From Pseudomonadota bacterium (lineage in GTDB: Bacteria; Pseudomonadota; Gammaproteobacteria; Steroidobacterales; Steroidobacteraceae), in assembly GCA_028067895.1 (NCBI GenBank), contig JAPTUI010000414.1:1-6389 (forward strand): 6,389 nt of DNA, given 5' to 3'. This document shows positions 1-5,698 of the stretch, one piece after another. How positions within the stretch are numbered: the stretch's first letter is position 1; the number at the start of each line of letters is the position of its first letter. The position numbers and the translations under genes were made by a program. The notes below the pieces were generated by a model. That model was not told where the DNA came from. It was given only the letters and a program-made list of their open reading frames with translations, and made no database searches.

Positions 1-1332
1 CGCCAGGGCGGCGATGGCGAGCCCGGCCGCGGCCGAGTATTCCACGCCGCCCCCGCTGCGACCGAATGTGCGGCACTTGTTGCGGATCCGCCGCGCAATA
101 GTGCCGTCCGCGAGCAGACGCCGGTGCAGCTCGCGATAGCCGTCGATGAGCTCCGCGCCGGTCATGTTCAGCGGCACGACGTTGGTGTCGAGCTTGGTGT
201 TGTCTCCGCCACTGTCGGTCTCGCGCAGACGACCGGCGTTGCGCAGGCGCTCATACAGGGGAGTGCGCGGCATAGCATGCAACAGACCTATCATCGCCGT
301 CTGGATACCGGAGCGGACGATGAACTGGTACTGGCGCTCGAAAGTCGACGGTGTGTCATTGTCGAATCCGACGATGAAGCCCGCCATGACTTCGATGCCG
401 TGGCGATGGATTCGGTGCACGGCTGCGAGCACGTCGGTGCGCATGTTCTGCACTTTGCGCATCTCTCGCAGGCTCGCCTCATCCGGAGACTCGATGCCGA
501 TGAACGTCCAGCGGAATCCCGCGGCCTGCATCAGCTGCATCAGATCCTCGTCCTCGGCCAGGTTCAGCGACGTCTCGGTGCCGAAGCTGAAGGTGTAATC
601 GTGGCGGCGCTGGTATTCGATCAGGAAGTGCAGCAGCCGCTTGGCGACCGCCCGGTTGCCGATCAGATTGTCGTCGACGAAGAAGATTTTGCGCACGCCG
701 AGCGCGCGCAGTGCGTCGAGCTCCCGACCGATCTGCTCGAGGCTCTTTTGCCTCGGCTTGCGCCCGAACATGACGATGATGTCGCAAAACTCACACAGAT
801 ACGGGCAGCCGCGCGAAAACTGCATCGTGGCCGTCGTGTACCGCTCGAGGCGCAGCAGGTCGAAGCGCGGGACCGGGGAATCCTCGAGGTGGATGACGCC
901 TTCCTCACGGTACAGCGGTCGGGCTGCGCCCATCTCGTAGTCCGCGCAGAAACGCGGCCAGATCTGTTCGGCTTCCCCGCTGATTACCGCGTCGGCGAGC
1001 CCCTCGTAGCGCTCCGGACAGAGTGAGGCGAAGCTGCCGCCGACGACCACGAAGTGTCCCCGGCGGCGGTAGTATTCGATGAGCTCCCGCTGGCGCGGAA
1101 ACTGCACGCCCATGCCCCCGATCCCGATGATGTCCGCGTCGGGCTCGAGCGGCAGGGTCTCGACGTTCTCATCGACGATGCTGACCTGCCAGTGCGGCGG
1201 GGTGAGCGCGGCGAGCGTGGCCAGACCGAGCGGTGGATTGATCGCGCGCTTGCCGCTCAGTACTTCATCGACCGCCCAGCGGAAGTTCCAGAAGCTCTCG
1301 GGCGATTTCGGATTGATCAGCAGCAGTCGCAT
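1..1332 (-). CDS. B12-binding-domain radical SAM protein, DUF4070-like (partial, C-terminus beyond window)
   Basis: The reverse-strand frame stays open from an ATG at 1332 to the left edge, giving 444 residues without a stop. Residues 1-135 look like a cobalamin-binding Rossmann domain: the start MRLLLINPKSPESFW, INPPLGLATLAAL (31-43), VDENVE (53-58) and the GEAEQIWPRF stretch (119-128). The B12-ligating DxHxxG motif is absent, as in many members of this class. The radical SAM core follows, with the CX3CX2C cluster motif at Cys176, Cys180 and Cys183 (GCPYLCEFCD) for a 4Fe-4S cluster that cleaves S-adenosylmethionine. FVDDNLIGN (218-226) and FIGIESPDE (277-285) are typical of the barrel. From about 345, AMIGLLHAMPRTPLYERL matches the DUF4070 C-terminal extension. 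Hopanoid C-2 methylase HpnP belongs to this broad group, but no hopanoid gene is nearby and the substrate cannot be named. The start is favoured by family-like N-terminal sequence, although no good Shine-Dalgarno precedes it. I expect several dozen residues to be missing. Confidence 0.9.
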   Translation of the reverse strand, partial: MRLLLINPKSPESFWNFRWAVDEVLSGKRAINPPLGLATLAALTPPHWQVSIVDENVETLPLEPDADIIGIGGMGVQFPRQRELIEYYRRRGHFVVVGGSFASLCPERYEGLADAVISGEAEQIWPRFCADYEMGAARPLYREEGVIHLEDSPVPRFDLLRLERYTTATMQFSRGCPYLCEFCDIIVMFGRKPRQKSLEQIGRELDALRALGVRKIFFVDDNLIGNRAVAKRLLHFLIEYQRRHDYTFSFGTETSLNLAEDEDLMQLMQAAGFRWTFIGIESPDEASLREMRKVQNMRTDVLAAVHRIHRHGIEVMAGFIVGFDNDTPSTFERQYQFIVRSGIQTAMIGLLHAMPRTPLYERLRNAGRLRETDSGGDNTKLDTNVVPLNMTGAELIDGYRELHRRLLADGTIARRIRNKCRTFGRSGGGVEYSAAAGLAIAALA

Positions 1333-1436
1333 AGTGTATCGGACCGGTTCAGGGGGCGGGGATGCGGTGTTCGGTTCGGGAGTTCCCGAGCCAGGGCGGC
1401 CGCAGCCGGAGAGTAAAGCCGTGTCGGGCGGGCGCG

Positions 1437-1452
1437 TTTGACGGGCGTCAAA
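1437..1452. promoter_or_regulatory. Perfect inverted repeat, operator-like (TTTGAC-GGGC-GTCAAA)
   Basis: Two perfect 6-bp half-sites are separated by 4 bp in the region between two divergently read genes. Weaker outer arms GGCGGG (1427-1432) and CCCGCC (1454-1459) extend the symmetry, unequally spaced from the core (4 bp versus 1 bp). The location, about 65 bp upstream of the cds1-like start and about 105 bp upstream of the radical SAM start, fits a regulator binding site. The identity of any regulator is unknown. A hairpin in a long leader is the alternative. Confidence 0.45.
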
Positions 1453-1480
1453 TCCCGCCGGTGTACGGCCGTCCAGGCGA

Positions 1481-1509
1481 CTGACGGGCGCGGCCGGATC
1501 TGCTAAGTT
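1481..1509 (+). promoter_or_regulatory. Candidate sigma-70 promoter of the cds1-like gene, near-leaderless
   Basis: A -35-like CTGACG (1481-1486) lies 17 bp before a -10-like TAAGTT (1504-1509), which carries an upstream TGC as in extended -10 promoters. The -10 matches the consensus at only three of six bases, so this is moderate support. Transcription would begin around 1516-1517, at or next to the ATG at 1517. This agrees with the lack of a Shine-Dalgarno sequence before that gene and suggests a leaderless or very short-leader mRNA. Confidence 0.4.
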
Positions 1510-1516
1510 TCCGGGC

Positions 1517-2602
1517 ATGCCCAATTCCGAGCACGACCGTCGTGCCTGGACGGATCAAGCCGTCCGGCGCATCGAAGCGGACTTCAACCGATCCGCCGAT
1601 ACCCATCTGATCCCGATCGAGCTGGCGCACTATCCGGGGGTGGAGCTGTATCTGAAGGATGAATCGAGTCATCCGACCGGCAGCCTCAAGCACCGCCTGG
1701 CGCGCTCACTCTTCTTGTACGCGCTCTGCAATGGCTGGATCGGACCCGACACCCCGGTGGTTGAGGCCTCGAGCGGCTCCACGGCGGTCTCCGAGGCGTA
1801 CTTCGCGCGCATGTTGCGACTGCGCTTCATTGCGGTGGTGCCGCGCAGCACCGCAGCGGAGAAGGTCACCGCCATCGAATTCCAGGGCGGGCAGTGCCAC
1901 TTCGTCGACGATCCCAGCCAGGTTTACGCGCAGGCCGAACAATTAGCGCGAGACGTGCGCGGCCATTACATGGACCAGTTCAAGTACGCCGAACGGGCCA
2001 CGGACTGGCGCGGCAACAACAATATCGCCGAGTCCATCTTCAACCAGCTCAGCCGTGAACGGCATCCGGTGCCGCGCTGGATCGTGTGCGGCGCCGGGAC
2101 GGGCGGCACTTGCGCCACCCTCGGGCGGTTCGTGCGCTACAACCACTTTGCCACCGAGATCTGCGTCGCCGACCCGGAAGGCTCGGTTTTCCACCGCTAC
2201 TTCGCCGATCGGACCGTGAGGACGCTCGAACGTTGCGAGAGCTGCATCGAGGGGATCGGCCGGCCGCGGGTCGAGCCCTCGTTCATCCCCGAAGTGGTCG
2301 ACCGGATGCTCGTGGTCCGCGACGCCGAGAGCATCGCCGCGGCGCGCGTACTGAGTGAACGTCTCGGACGCTCGTGCGGCGGCTCGACCGGCACCAACCT
2401 GTGGGCCTGTGCGCAGCTGATCAGCGAGATGGTTGCACGGGGACAGAGCGGCTCGGTGGTGTCGATTCTTTGCGATCAGGGCGAGCGGTATGCCTCGACC
2501 TATTTCAACGACGAGTGGGTGATGGCCAAGGGCCTCGATCTGAGCCGTGGGATGCAGACAATGCGGGATTTCTTTGCCGGCCGCGGCTTCAGCGCGGCGT
2601 AA
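1517..2602 (+). CDS. PLP-dependent cysteine synthase-fold enzyme, Cds1-like L-cysteine desulfhydrase
   Basis: This 361-residue protein belongs to the fold-type II PLP enzymes related to cysteine synthase. From memory it closely resembles Mycobacterium tuberculosis Cds1 (Rv3684), an L-cysteine desulfhydrase that releases sulfide, ammonia and pyruvate, and the two run collinear nearly from the first residue. The PLP lysine is Lys58 in TGSLKHRLA. The substrate/cofactor loop is SSGST (85-89), the phosphate-binding glycine loop is GAGTGGT (192-198), and GGSTGTN (288-294) supplies Ser290 near the pyridine nitrogen. Other family blocks are ERATDWRGNNNIAESI (159-174) and IEGIGRPRVEPSF (244-256). No signal peptide is seen, so it should be cytoplasmic. 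It heads a probable operon, with the esterase start 26 bp downstream. An oddity is CESC at 240-243, where my recollection of the mycobacterial protein has no such cysteine pair. A cysteine-synthase-type biosynthetic activity is the alternative; the fold is certain, the reaction direction is inferred. Confidence 0.88.
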   Translation: MPNSEHDRRAWTDQAVRRIEADFNRSADTHLIPIELAHYPGVELYLKDESSHPTGSLKHRLARSLFLYALCNGWIGPDTPVVEASSGSTAVSEAYFARMLRLRFIAVVPRSTAAEKVTAIEFQGGQCHFVDDPSQVYAQAEQLARDVRGHYMDQFKYAERATDWRGNNNIAESIFNQLSRERHPVPRWIVCGAGTGGTCATLGRFVRYNHFATEICVADPEGSVFHRYFADRTVRTLERCESCIEGIGRPRVEPSFIPEVVDRMLVVRDAESIAAARVLSERLGRSCGGSTGTNLWACAQLISEMVARGQSGSVVSILCDQGERYASTYFNDEWVMAKGLDLSRGMQTMRDFFAGRGFSAA

Positions 2603-2628
2603 TCGGCTGACAGCCAAAGGGCGGATGT

Positions 2629-4236
2629 ATGCGAAGCGCAGAGGGCACGATGCAGTTCGGGGCGGCGCTGCGCGCTGCGATCGTGATGGCCGGTGCGGCG
2701 TTTGGACTGGTCTGCGGTGTGACGCACGCGGCCAATGCACCTCTTACGGTACGCACCCAGTACGGTCGGGTCCGCGGCGTGCTTGAGCGCGGCGTCCTGA
2801 CATTCAAAGGCATTCCGTACGCCGCGCCACCCGAGGGGGTGCTGCGCTGGGCGGCGCCGCAGCCACCGCGGTCCTGGCACGGCGTGCGCTCGGCACGCCA
2901 TTTTGGACCCGATTGCATGCAGCGTCCGACGCCCGGAGACCAGGCGCCGCTGCGCACGCGACCGAGCGAAAATTGCTTGTACGTCAATGTGTGGCGGCCG
3001 GTGCATTCCTCTGGCAAGCCGTTGCCGGTGATGGTGTGGATTTACGGCGGGTGGTACGTCGACGGCGGCAGCTCGCCGGCCATTTACGATGGCACCTCGT
3101 TCGCGCGCCGTGGCGTGGTGTTGGTCAGCTTCAACTATCGGCTCGGAAATTTCGGTCTATTCAGCTTCCCGGCGCTGCTGCGCGCGCATCAGCCGGTCGG
3201 CGATTTCACATTCATGGACCAGATTGCTGCGCTGCGTTGGGTGCAGCACAACATCGCCGCGTTCGGGGGCAATCCGCACAACGTGACGGTGTTCGGGGAG
3301 TCCGCCGGCGGCGCATCGGTGAATGCGCTGCTCATCACACCGCTCGCCCGGGGGTTGTTTCAGAAGGCGATCATTGAATCCGGCGGTGGCGCCGGCTGGC
3401 TGGGGCCGGACCGGCCGCTGAGCGGCGGGACACATTCGGCTGAGGCGGTCGGAGTGCGTCTGGCGCATCAGTTCGGGGTCCGCGGACAGGGTCCGAAGGC
3501 GCTTGCCGCGCTGCGCGCGGTGCCCGCGAAGCAGATGCTGGACGGCGTGAACATGCGCACTCGCAGCCACGTCGTCGGTTACGTCGGCGGCCCGATCGTC
3601 GATGGCCGGCTGTACTTCGGACCTCCGGTGCGCGAATACGCCAAGGGCATGGGGGCGCGCATCCCGGTGATGATCGGCACCAACAGTGCGGATCTCGGCT
3701 GGATGCGGGCGAAATCCCTGACGGCGCTGTTTGCCGAGTTCGGCCCGTATGCCGCCCGGGCTCGCGCGCTATTCGATCCGACCGGCAGAGCGCCGCTGCA
3801 GCAGGTCTCGGCCGAAGTCGGCGGCGATGTGTGGATGATCGAGCCGGCGCGCGCGATCGCGCGGATTCTCTCGGCGCGCGGGCAACCCGTGTACGAGTAT
3901 CGCTTCTCTTATGTGCCAACCGCTATGCGCGGCAAATGGTGGGGCGCTTGGCACGCCACCGAGATCCCGTTCGTATTCGATACCGTGCGTGTGCACTACG
4001 GGGCACTCGCTTCGCGCGCCGATGAGGCGATGGCTCGCACGATGCAGCGGTACTGGGTGGCGTTCGCGCGGACCGGTCACCCCGACCCGGCCGGGGAGCC
4101 GCGCTGGCCGCGCTACCGGGCTCGGGCGGATCGGCTCATGAACTTCACGGACCACGGCCCGGTGTTCGAGCCTGACCCGTACCGCCAGCGGCTCGACCTG
4201 GTCCTGCGGGCGGGCCTGCAGCGGCCCGGAACCTGA
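2629..4236 (+). CDS. Secreted type-B carboxylesterase
   Basis: This 535-residue protein is an alpha/beta-hydrolase of the carboxylesterase type B (COesterase, cholinesterase-like) family, close to the usual length of 500-550. Such enzymes hydrolyse carboxylic esters; the substrate cannot be told. An N-terminal basic-hydrophobic stretch ending VTHAANA (about 31-37) is a Sec-type signal peptide, so it acts in the periplasm or outside the cell. Two starts are possible: ATG 2629, or ATG 2650 preceded by AGAGGG and giving a more typical signal peptide (MQFGAALRAA). The nucleophile is Ser225 in FGESAGGAS (222-230) and the catalytic histidine is His442 in WHATEIPFVFD (441-451). FKGIPYAAPP (59-68) and SFNYRLGNFG (167-176) are family signatures. 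Cys96 and Cys116 fit the conserved N-terminal disulfide. The oxyanion motif reads YGGW (139-142) instead of HGGG/HGGA, and the acid region is GTNSADLGW (350-358), so Asp355 probably replaces the usual Glu. It lies 26 bp after the cds1-like gene and is probably cotranscribed. Confidence 0.92.
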   Translation: MRSAEGTMQFGAALRAAIVMAGAAFGLVCGVTHAANAPLTVRTQYGRVRGVLERGVLTFKGIPYAAPPEGVLRWAAPQPPRSWHGVRSARHFGPDCMQRPTPGDQAPLRTRPSENCLYVNVWRPVHSSGKPLPVMVWIYGGWYVDGGSSPAIYDGTSFARRGVVLVSFNYRLGNFGLFSFPALLRAHQPVGDFTFMDQIAALRWVQHNIAAFGGNPHNVTVFGESAGGASVNALLITPLARGLFQKAIIESGGGAGWLGPDRPLSGGTHSAEAVGVRLAHQFGVRGQGPKALAALRAVPAKQMLDGVNMRTRSHVVGYVGGPIVDGRLYFGPPVREYAKGMGARIPVMIGTNSADLGWMRAKSLTALFAEFGPYAARARALFDPTGRAPLQQVSAEVGGDVWMIEPARAIARILSARGQPVYEYRFSYVPTAMRGKWWGAWHATEIPFVFDTVRVHYGALASRADEAMARTMQRYWVAFARTGHPDPAGEPRWPRYRARADRLMNFTDHGPVFEPDPYRQRLDLVLRAGLQRPGT

Positions 4237-4304
4237 ACGAGTGCGCCGGCCACCGGAAACTCTCCCCCTACGGGCGTGCTCAAAGAGGCAATGGCGGACC
4301 GTGC

Positions 4305-4312
4305 AGAGGAGG
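4305..4312 (+). promoter_or_regulatory. Strong Shine-Dalgarno that fixes a GTG start
   Basis: AGAGGAGG lies 6 bases before the GTG at 4319. It decides in favour of that start over the in-frame GTG at 4241, which would overlap nothing but lacks a comparable ribosome binding site and would bury the signal peptide behind 26 arginine-rich residues. Confidence 0.75.
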
Positions 4313-4318
4313 TTCGAC

Positions 4319-4864
4319 GTGAGGCGCGTGCGAGGTTTCGTTTGGGCGTGCCTGCTGGGGGTGACGCCGGCGCTCGGTGCCGCGGCGCACGCGGTGCGGC
4401 CGGCGGTGGCGGGCGAGCCGGCGGTGTGGCGGACTTACGATCTGATCGTCGATCTGGACAAGCTGCCGCGCACCTTCACCTGCGACCAGCTGTGGTATGT
4501 GTTTCGAGGCGTGCTGCTGCGCCTCGGCGTACCGTCCGACAGCGTACACATCCTGCCGTACCGCTGCAGCAGCTCGCCCTCCGGGGATCTGCGCTCCCCG
4601 CGCGTGCAGGTGAGCTTTCGCATGCCCTCGGTGCTGCACGGTCCGGCCGTCCGATGGGCACAGCTGCGGGCAGTGCGCCGTACCGTTACGGTGCGCCCGG
4701 GCGAGCCGAAGCGGCTGCGGCCGACGGACTGCAGGCTGCTGCGCCAAATTCGCGAGACGCTGCTCGCGTCGCTTCCCGTGCATGTGACGAGCAGCCAACT
4801 GCGCTGCGCTCCGGGCGAGCCCTTCAGCGTGACGGTACGGGACTGGGTGTCCGCCGCGCCTTAA
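4319..4864 (+). CDS. Small exported protein of unknown function with four mature cysteines
   Basis: I do not recognise a named domain. Read from GTG 4319 it has 181 residues: a basic start (MRRVR), a hydrophobic stretch FVWACLLGVTPALGAAA (7-23) and a likely signal-peptidase site after AHA (23-25), so it should be exported. The mature part contains WRTYDLIVDLDKLP (37-50), then CDQLWYVFRGVLLRLG (55-70), an arginine/proline-rich middle and a C-terminal helix-like LLRQIRETLLASLP (140-153). Cysteines at 55, 83, 138 and 163 are an even number outside the signal peptide and could form two disulfides. The sequence resembles uncharacterised exported proteins I recall from Xanthomonadales-type bacteria, but I cannot verify this. 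The gene starts 82 bp after the esterase stop with no terminator between, so it is probably the last gene of the same operon and convergent with the superoxide dismutase gene. A longer 207-residue version from GTG 4241 is less likely. Confidence 0.75.
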   Translation: MRRVRGFVWACLLGVTPALGAAAHAVRPAVAGEPAVWRTYDLIVDLDKLPRTFTCDQLWYVFRGVLLRLGVPSDSVHILPYRCSSSPSGDLRSPRVQVSFRMPSVLHGPAVRWAQLRAVRRTVTVRPGEPKRLRPTDCRLLRQIRETLLASLPVHVTSSQLRCAPGEPFSVTVRDWVSAAP

Positions 4865-4878
4865 CGCGGTTCGGTCGG

Positions 4879-4892
4879 CCGGCCTCGGCCGG
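4879..4892. repeat. Short GC-only inverted repeat next to the terminator hairpin
   Basis: CCGGCC and GGCCGG are separated by 2 bases, which as RNA gives a 5-bp stem with a 4-base loop. It lies 3 bp left of the 15-bp hairpin within a run of CGGCC-type words. It may simply reflect GC-rich composition, or add to termination of the plus-strand operon. Confidence 0.4.
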
Positions 4893-4894
4893 GG

Positions 4895-4927
4895 CCGGAT
4901 GCGTCGCCCGCGGGGCGACGCATCCGG
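4895..4927. terminator. Perfect 15-bp hairpin between convergent genes, probable bidirectional terminator
   Basis: The arms 4895-4909 (CCGGATGCGTCGCCC) and 4913-4927 (GGGCGACGCATCCGG) are exact reverse complements with a 3-base loop GCG. The element sits 30 bp after the stop of the small exported gene and 16 bp after the stop of the minus-strand superoxide dismutase gene, the expected place for a shared terminator. Neither side has a T run, so it is not a textbook intrinsic terminator. It could instead be an mRNA 3'-end stabiliser or a REP-like dispersed repeat. Confidence 0.65.
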
Positions 4928-4943
4928 AGAGCCTGCCGTGTGC

Positions 4944-5552
4944 TCAGGCCGCGGCGAGTTCGGCGGCGGCGAATTCGAAGTTGGCCAGCTTCGCCAGGAA
5001 ATTGTCGGCGAAATCTGCGCGGCGGTTGCGGAAATCGACGTAATACGCGTGCTCCCACACGTCGAGCACCAGCAGCGCCTTGCCGTCGCCGGTGGCGAGT
5101 GGGGTGCCCGCATTGCCGGTCTTGGTGATCTTCAGCCGGCCATCGTTGCCGAGCACCAGCCAGGCCCAGCCGGAGCCGAACTGGCCGAGCGCGGCCGCCT
5201 TGAAGGCTTCCTTGAACTTCTCCACGCTGCCGAAATCCCCGACCAGCTTCTTCTCCAGGCTGCCCGGAATACCGCCGCCGGTGGCGGAGAGGGACTTCCA
5301 GAACAGGCTGTGGTTCCAGTGCTGCCCGGCGTTGTTGAATACCGGGGTGAGATCGTCGCGGCCGTGGGCCATGCGGATGATCTCCTCGAGGCTCTTGCCC
5401 TTGAGCGCGTCGTTCTTCTCCACCAGGCCATTCAGCGCAGTGACGTACGCCTGGTGATGCTTGCCGTGATGCAACTCCAGGGTTTCCTGGCACATGCCGT
5501 GTGCCGCGAGCGCGCCGGGCGCGAAGGGAAGCGAGGGTAGGGTGAAGGTCAC
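4944..5552 (-). CDS. sodB: Superoxide dismutase, Fe type
   Basis: This 202-residue enzyme converts superoxide to oxygen and hydrogen peroxide in the cytoplasm. It starts MTFTLPSLPF like E. coli SodB, slightly longer than that 193-residue protein. Metal ligands by position are His28 (LELHHGKHH), His81 (QHWNHSLFW), Asp164 and His168 (DVWEHAYYVDFRN). Gln77 in FNNAGQHWNH occupies the N-terminal-domain glutamine position of Fe enzymes; Mn enzymes usually have Gly there with a glutamine from the C-terminal domain, and here GNAGTP (147-151 region) has no such glutamine. Some enzymes of this subgroup can use either metal. The start is GTG at 5552, preceded at 6 bases by GGAGGA (5564-5559 on the minus strand). 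The frame is open further upstream to an ATG at 5771 inside the clc gene, but that extension has no family resemblance. It is transcribed away from the clc gene and faces the operon ending at 4864. Confidence 0.97.
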   Translation of the reverse strand: MTFTLPSLPFAPGALAAHGMCQETLELHHGKHHQAYVTALNGLVEKNDALKGKSLEEIIRMAHGRDDLTPVFNNAGQHWNHSLFWKSLSATGGGIPGSLEKKLVGDFGSVEKFKEAFKAAALGQFGSGWAWLVLGNDGRLKITKTGNAGTPLATGDGKALLVLDVWEHAYYVDFRNRRADFADNFLAKLANFEFAAAELAAA

Positions 5553-5599
5553 GGTGGCTCCTCCGTCAGTGATACCGATCCCGGGTGGGCGAGCCCCGA

Positions 5600-5628
5600 A
5601 GGCTAGGAGACTTTTTGGAATTTGTCTA
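5600..5628 (-). promoter_or_regulatory. Candidate sodB promoter
   Basis: On the minus strand TAGACA (5628-5623) is separated by exactly 17 bases from TAGCCT (5605-5600). The -35 matches consensus at five of six bases (TTGACA); the -10 is weak at three of six. Transcription would start near 5593, leaving a leader of roughly 40 bases with the GGAGGA ribosome binding site. Location and spacing are good, the -10 is not. Confidence 0.4.
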
Positions 5629-5652
5629 GGCGTGTCCCGGGAGCCGATCGGG

Positions 5653-5658
5653 CATAAT
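5653..5658 (+). promoter_or_regulatory. Candidate -10 element (CATAAT) of the clc gene
   Basis: CATAAT matches the sigma-70 -10 consensus at five of six bases in otherwise GC-rich sequence and lies 40 bp before the clc ATG. No convincing -35 is found 16-18 bp upstream; TTGTCT at 5622-5627 is too far at 25 bp. Transcription from here would begin near 5665. Confidence 0.35.
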
Positions 5659-5675
5659 GCTGCGCCCGAGAACGC

Positions 5676-5694
5676 CTCCCCCGTCTCCGGGGAG
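5676..5694 (+). promoter_or_regulatory. Clc ribosome binding site within a potential hairpin
   Basis: GGGGAG (5689-5694) is the Shine-Dalgarno of the clc gene, four bases before the ATG at 5699. CTCCCC (5676-5681) is its exact complement with a 7-base loop between. A second, overlapping pairing GTCTC (5683-5687) with GAGAC (5692-5696) would also mask the site. Either could lower translation initiation. In GC-rich DNA such short pairings also arise by chance. Confidence 0.4.
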
Positions 5695-5698
5695 ACCG

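Larger units (their letters stand above)
1333..1516. other. Divergent intergenic region between the radical SAM and cds1-like genes
   Basis: This 184-bp gap separates two genes read outward. It holds the TTTGAC/GTCAAA dyad near its middle and a candidate promoter at its right end. I see no coding frame with family resemblance, no tRNA, and no clear promoter or ribosome binding site for the minus-strand radical SAM gene. The only -10-like hexamer there (TACACT, 1338-1333 on the minus strand) abuts the ATG and would place transcription start inside the gene. Confidence 0.7.
5553..5698. other. Divergent intergenic region between sodB and the clc gene
   Basis: This 146-bp gap contains the sodB ribosome binding site, an A/T-richer patch at 5603-5629, and candidate promoters pointing each way. 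I see no match to a Fur box or other regulator site that I would name. Confidence 0.6.

Noticed and set aside
124..1026. 300-codon plus-strand open frame opposite the radical SAM gene
   Set aside because: It lies antisense to a frame with clear radical SAM motifs, its translation has low-complexity Arg/Ala/Val/Asp composition and no family resemblance. Long antisense frames are expected in GC-rich DNA.
1943..2740. 265-codon minus-strand frame opposite the cds1-like gene
   Set aside because: It is antisense to a well-supported PLP enzyme, spans into the esterase start, and shows no domain motif.
4241..4318. GTG 4241 as the start of the small exported protein
   Set aside because: It lacks a good ribosome binding site and adds 26 Arg-rich residues before a normal signal peptide, whereas GTG 4319 has AGAGGAGG at ideal spacing.
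4276..5113. Long frames on both strands across the small exported gene and the sodB 3' end
   Set aside because: Both run through the hairpin region and over two supported genes, have Ala/Arg-rich composition, and lack a credible ribosome binding site.
5603..5629. CTAG words flanking an A/T-richer patch in the sodB-clc gap, considered as an operator
   Set aside because: The symmetry is only 4 bp per arm (AGAC/GTCT) and does not extend; it resembles no regulator site I know.
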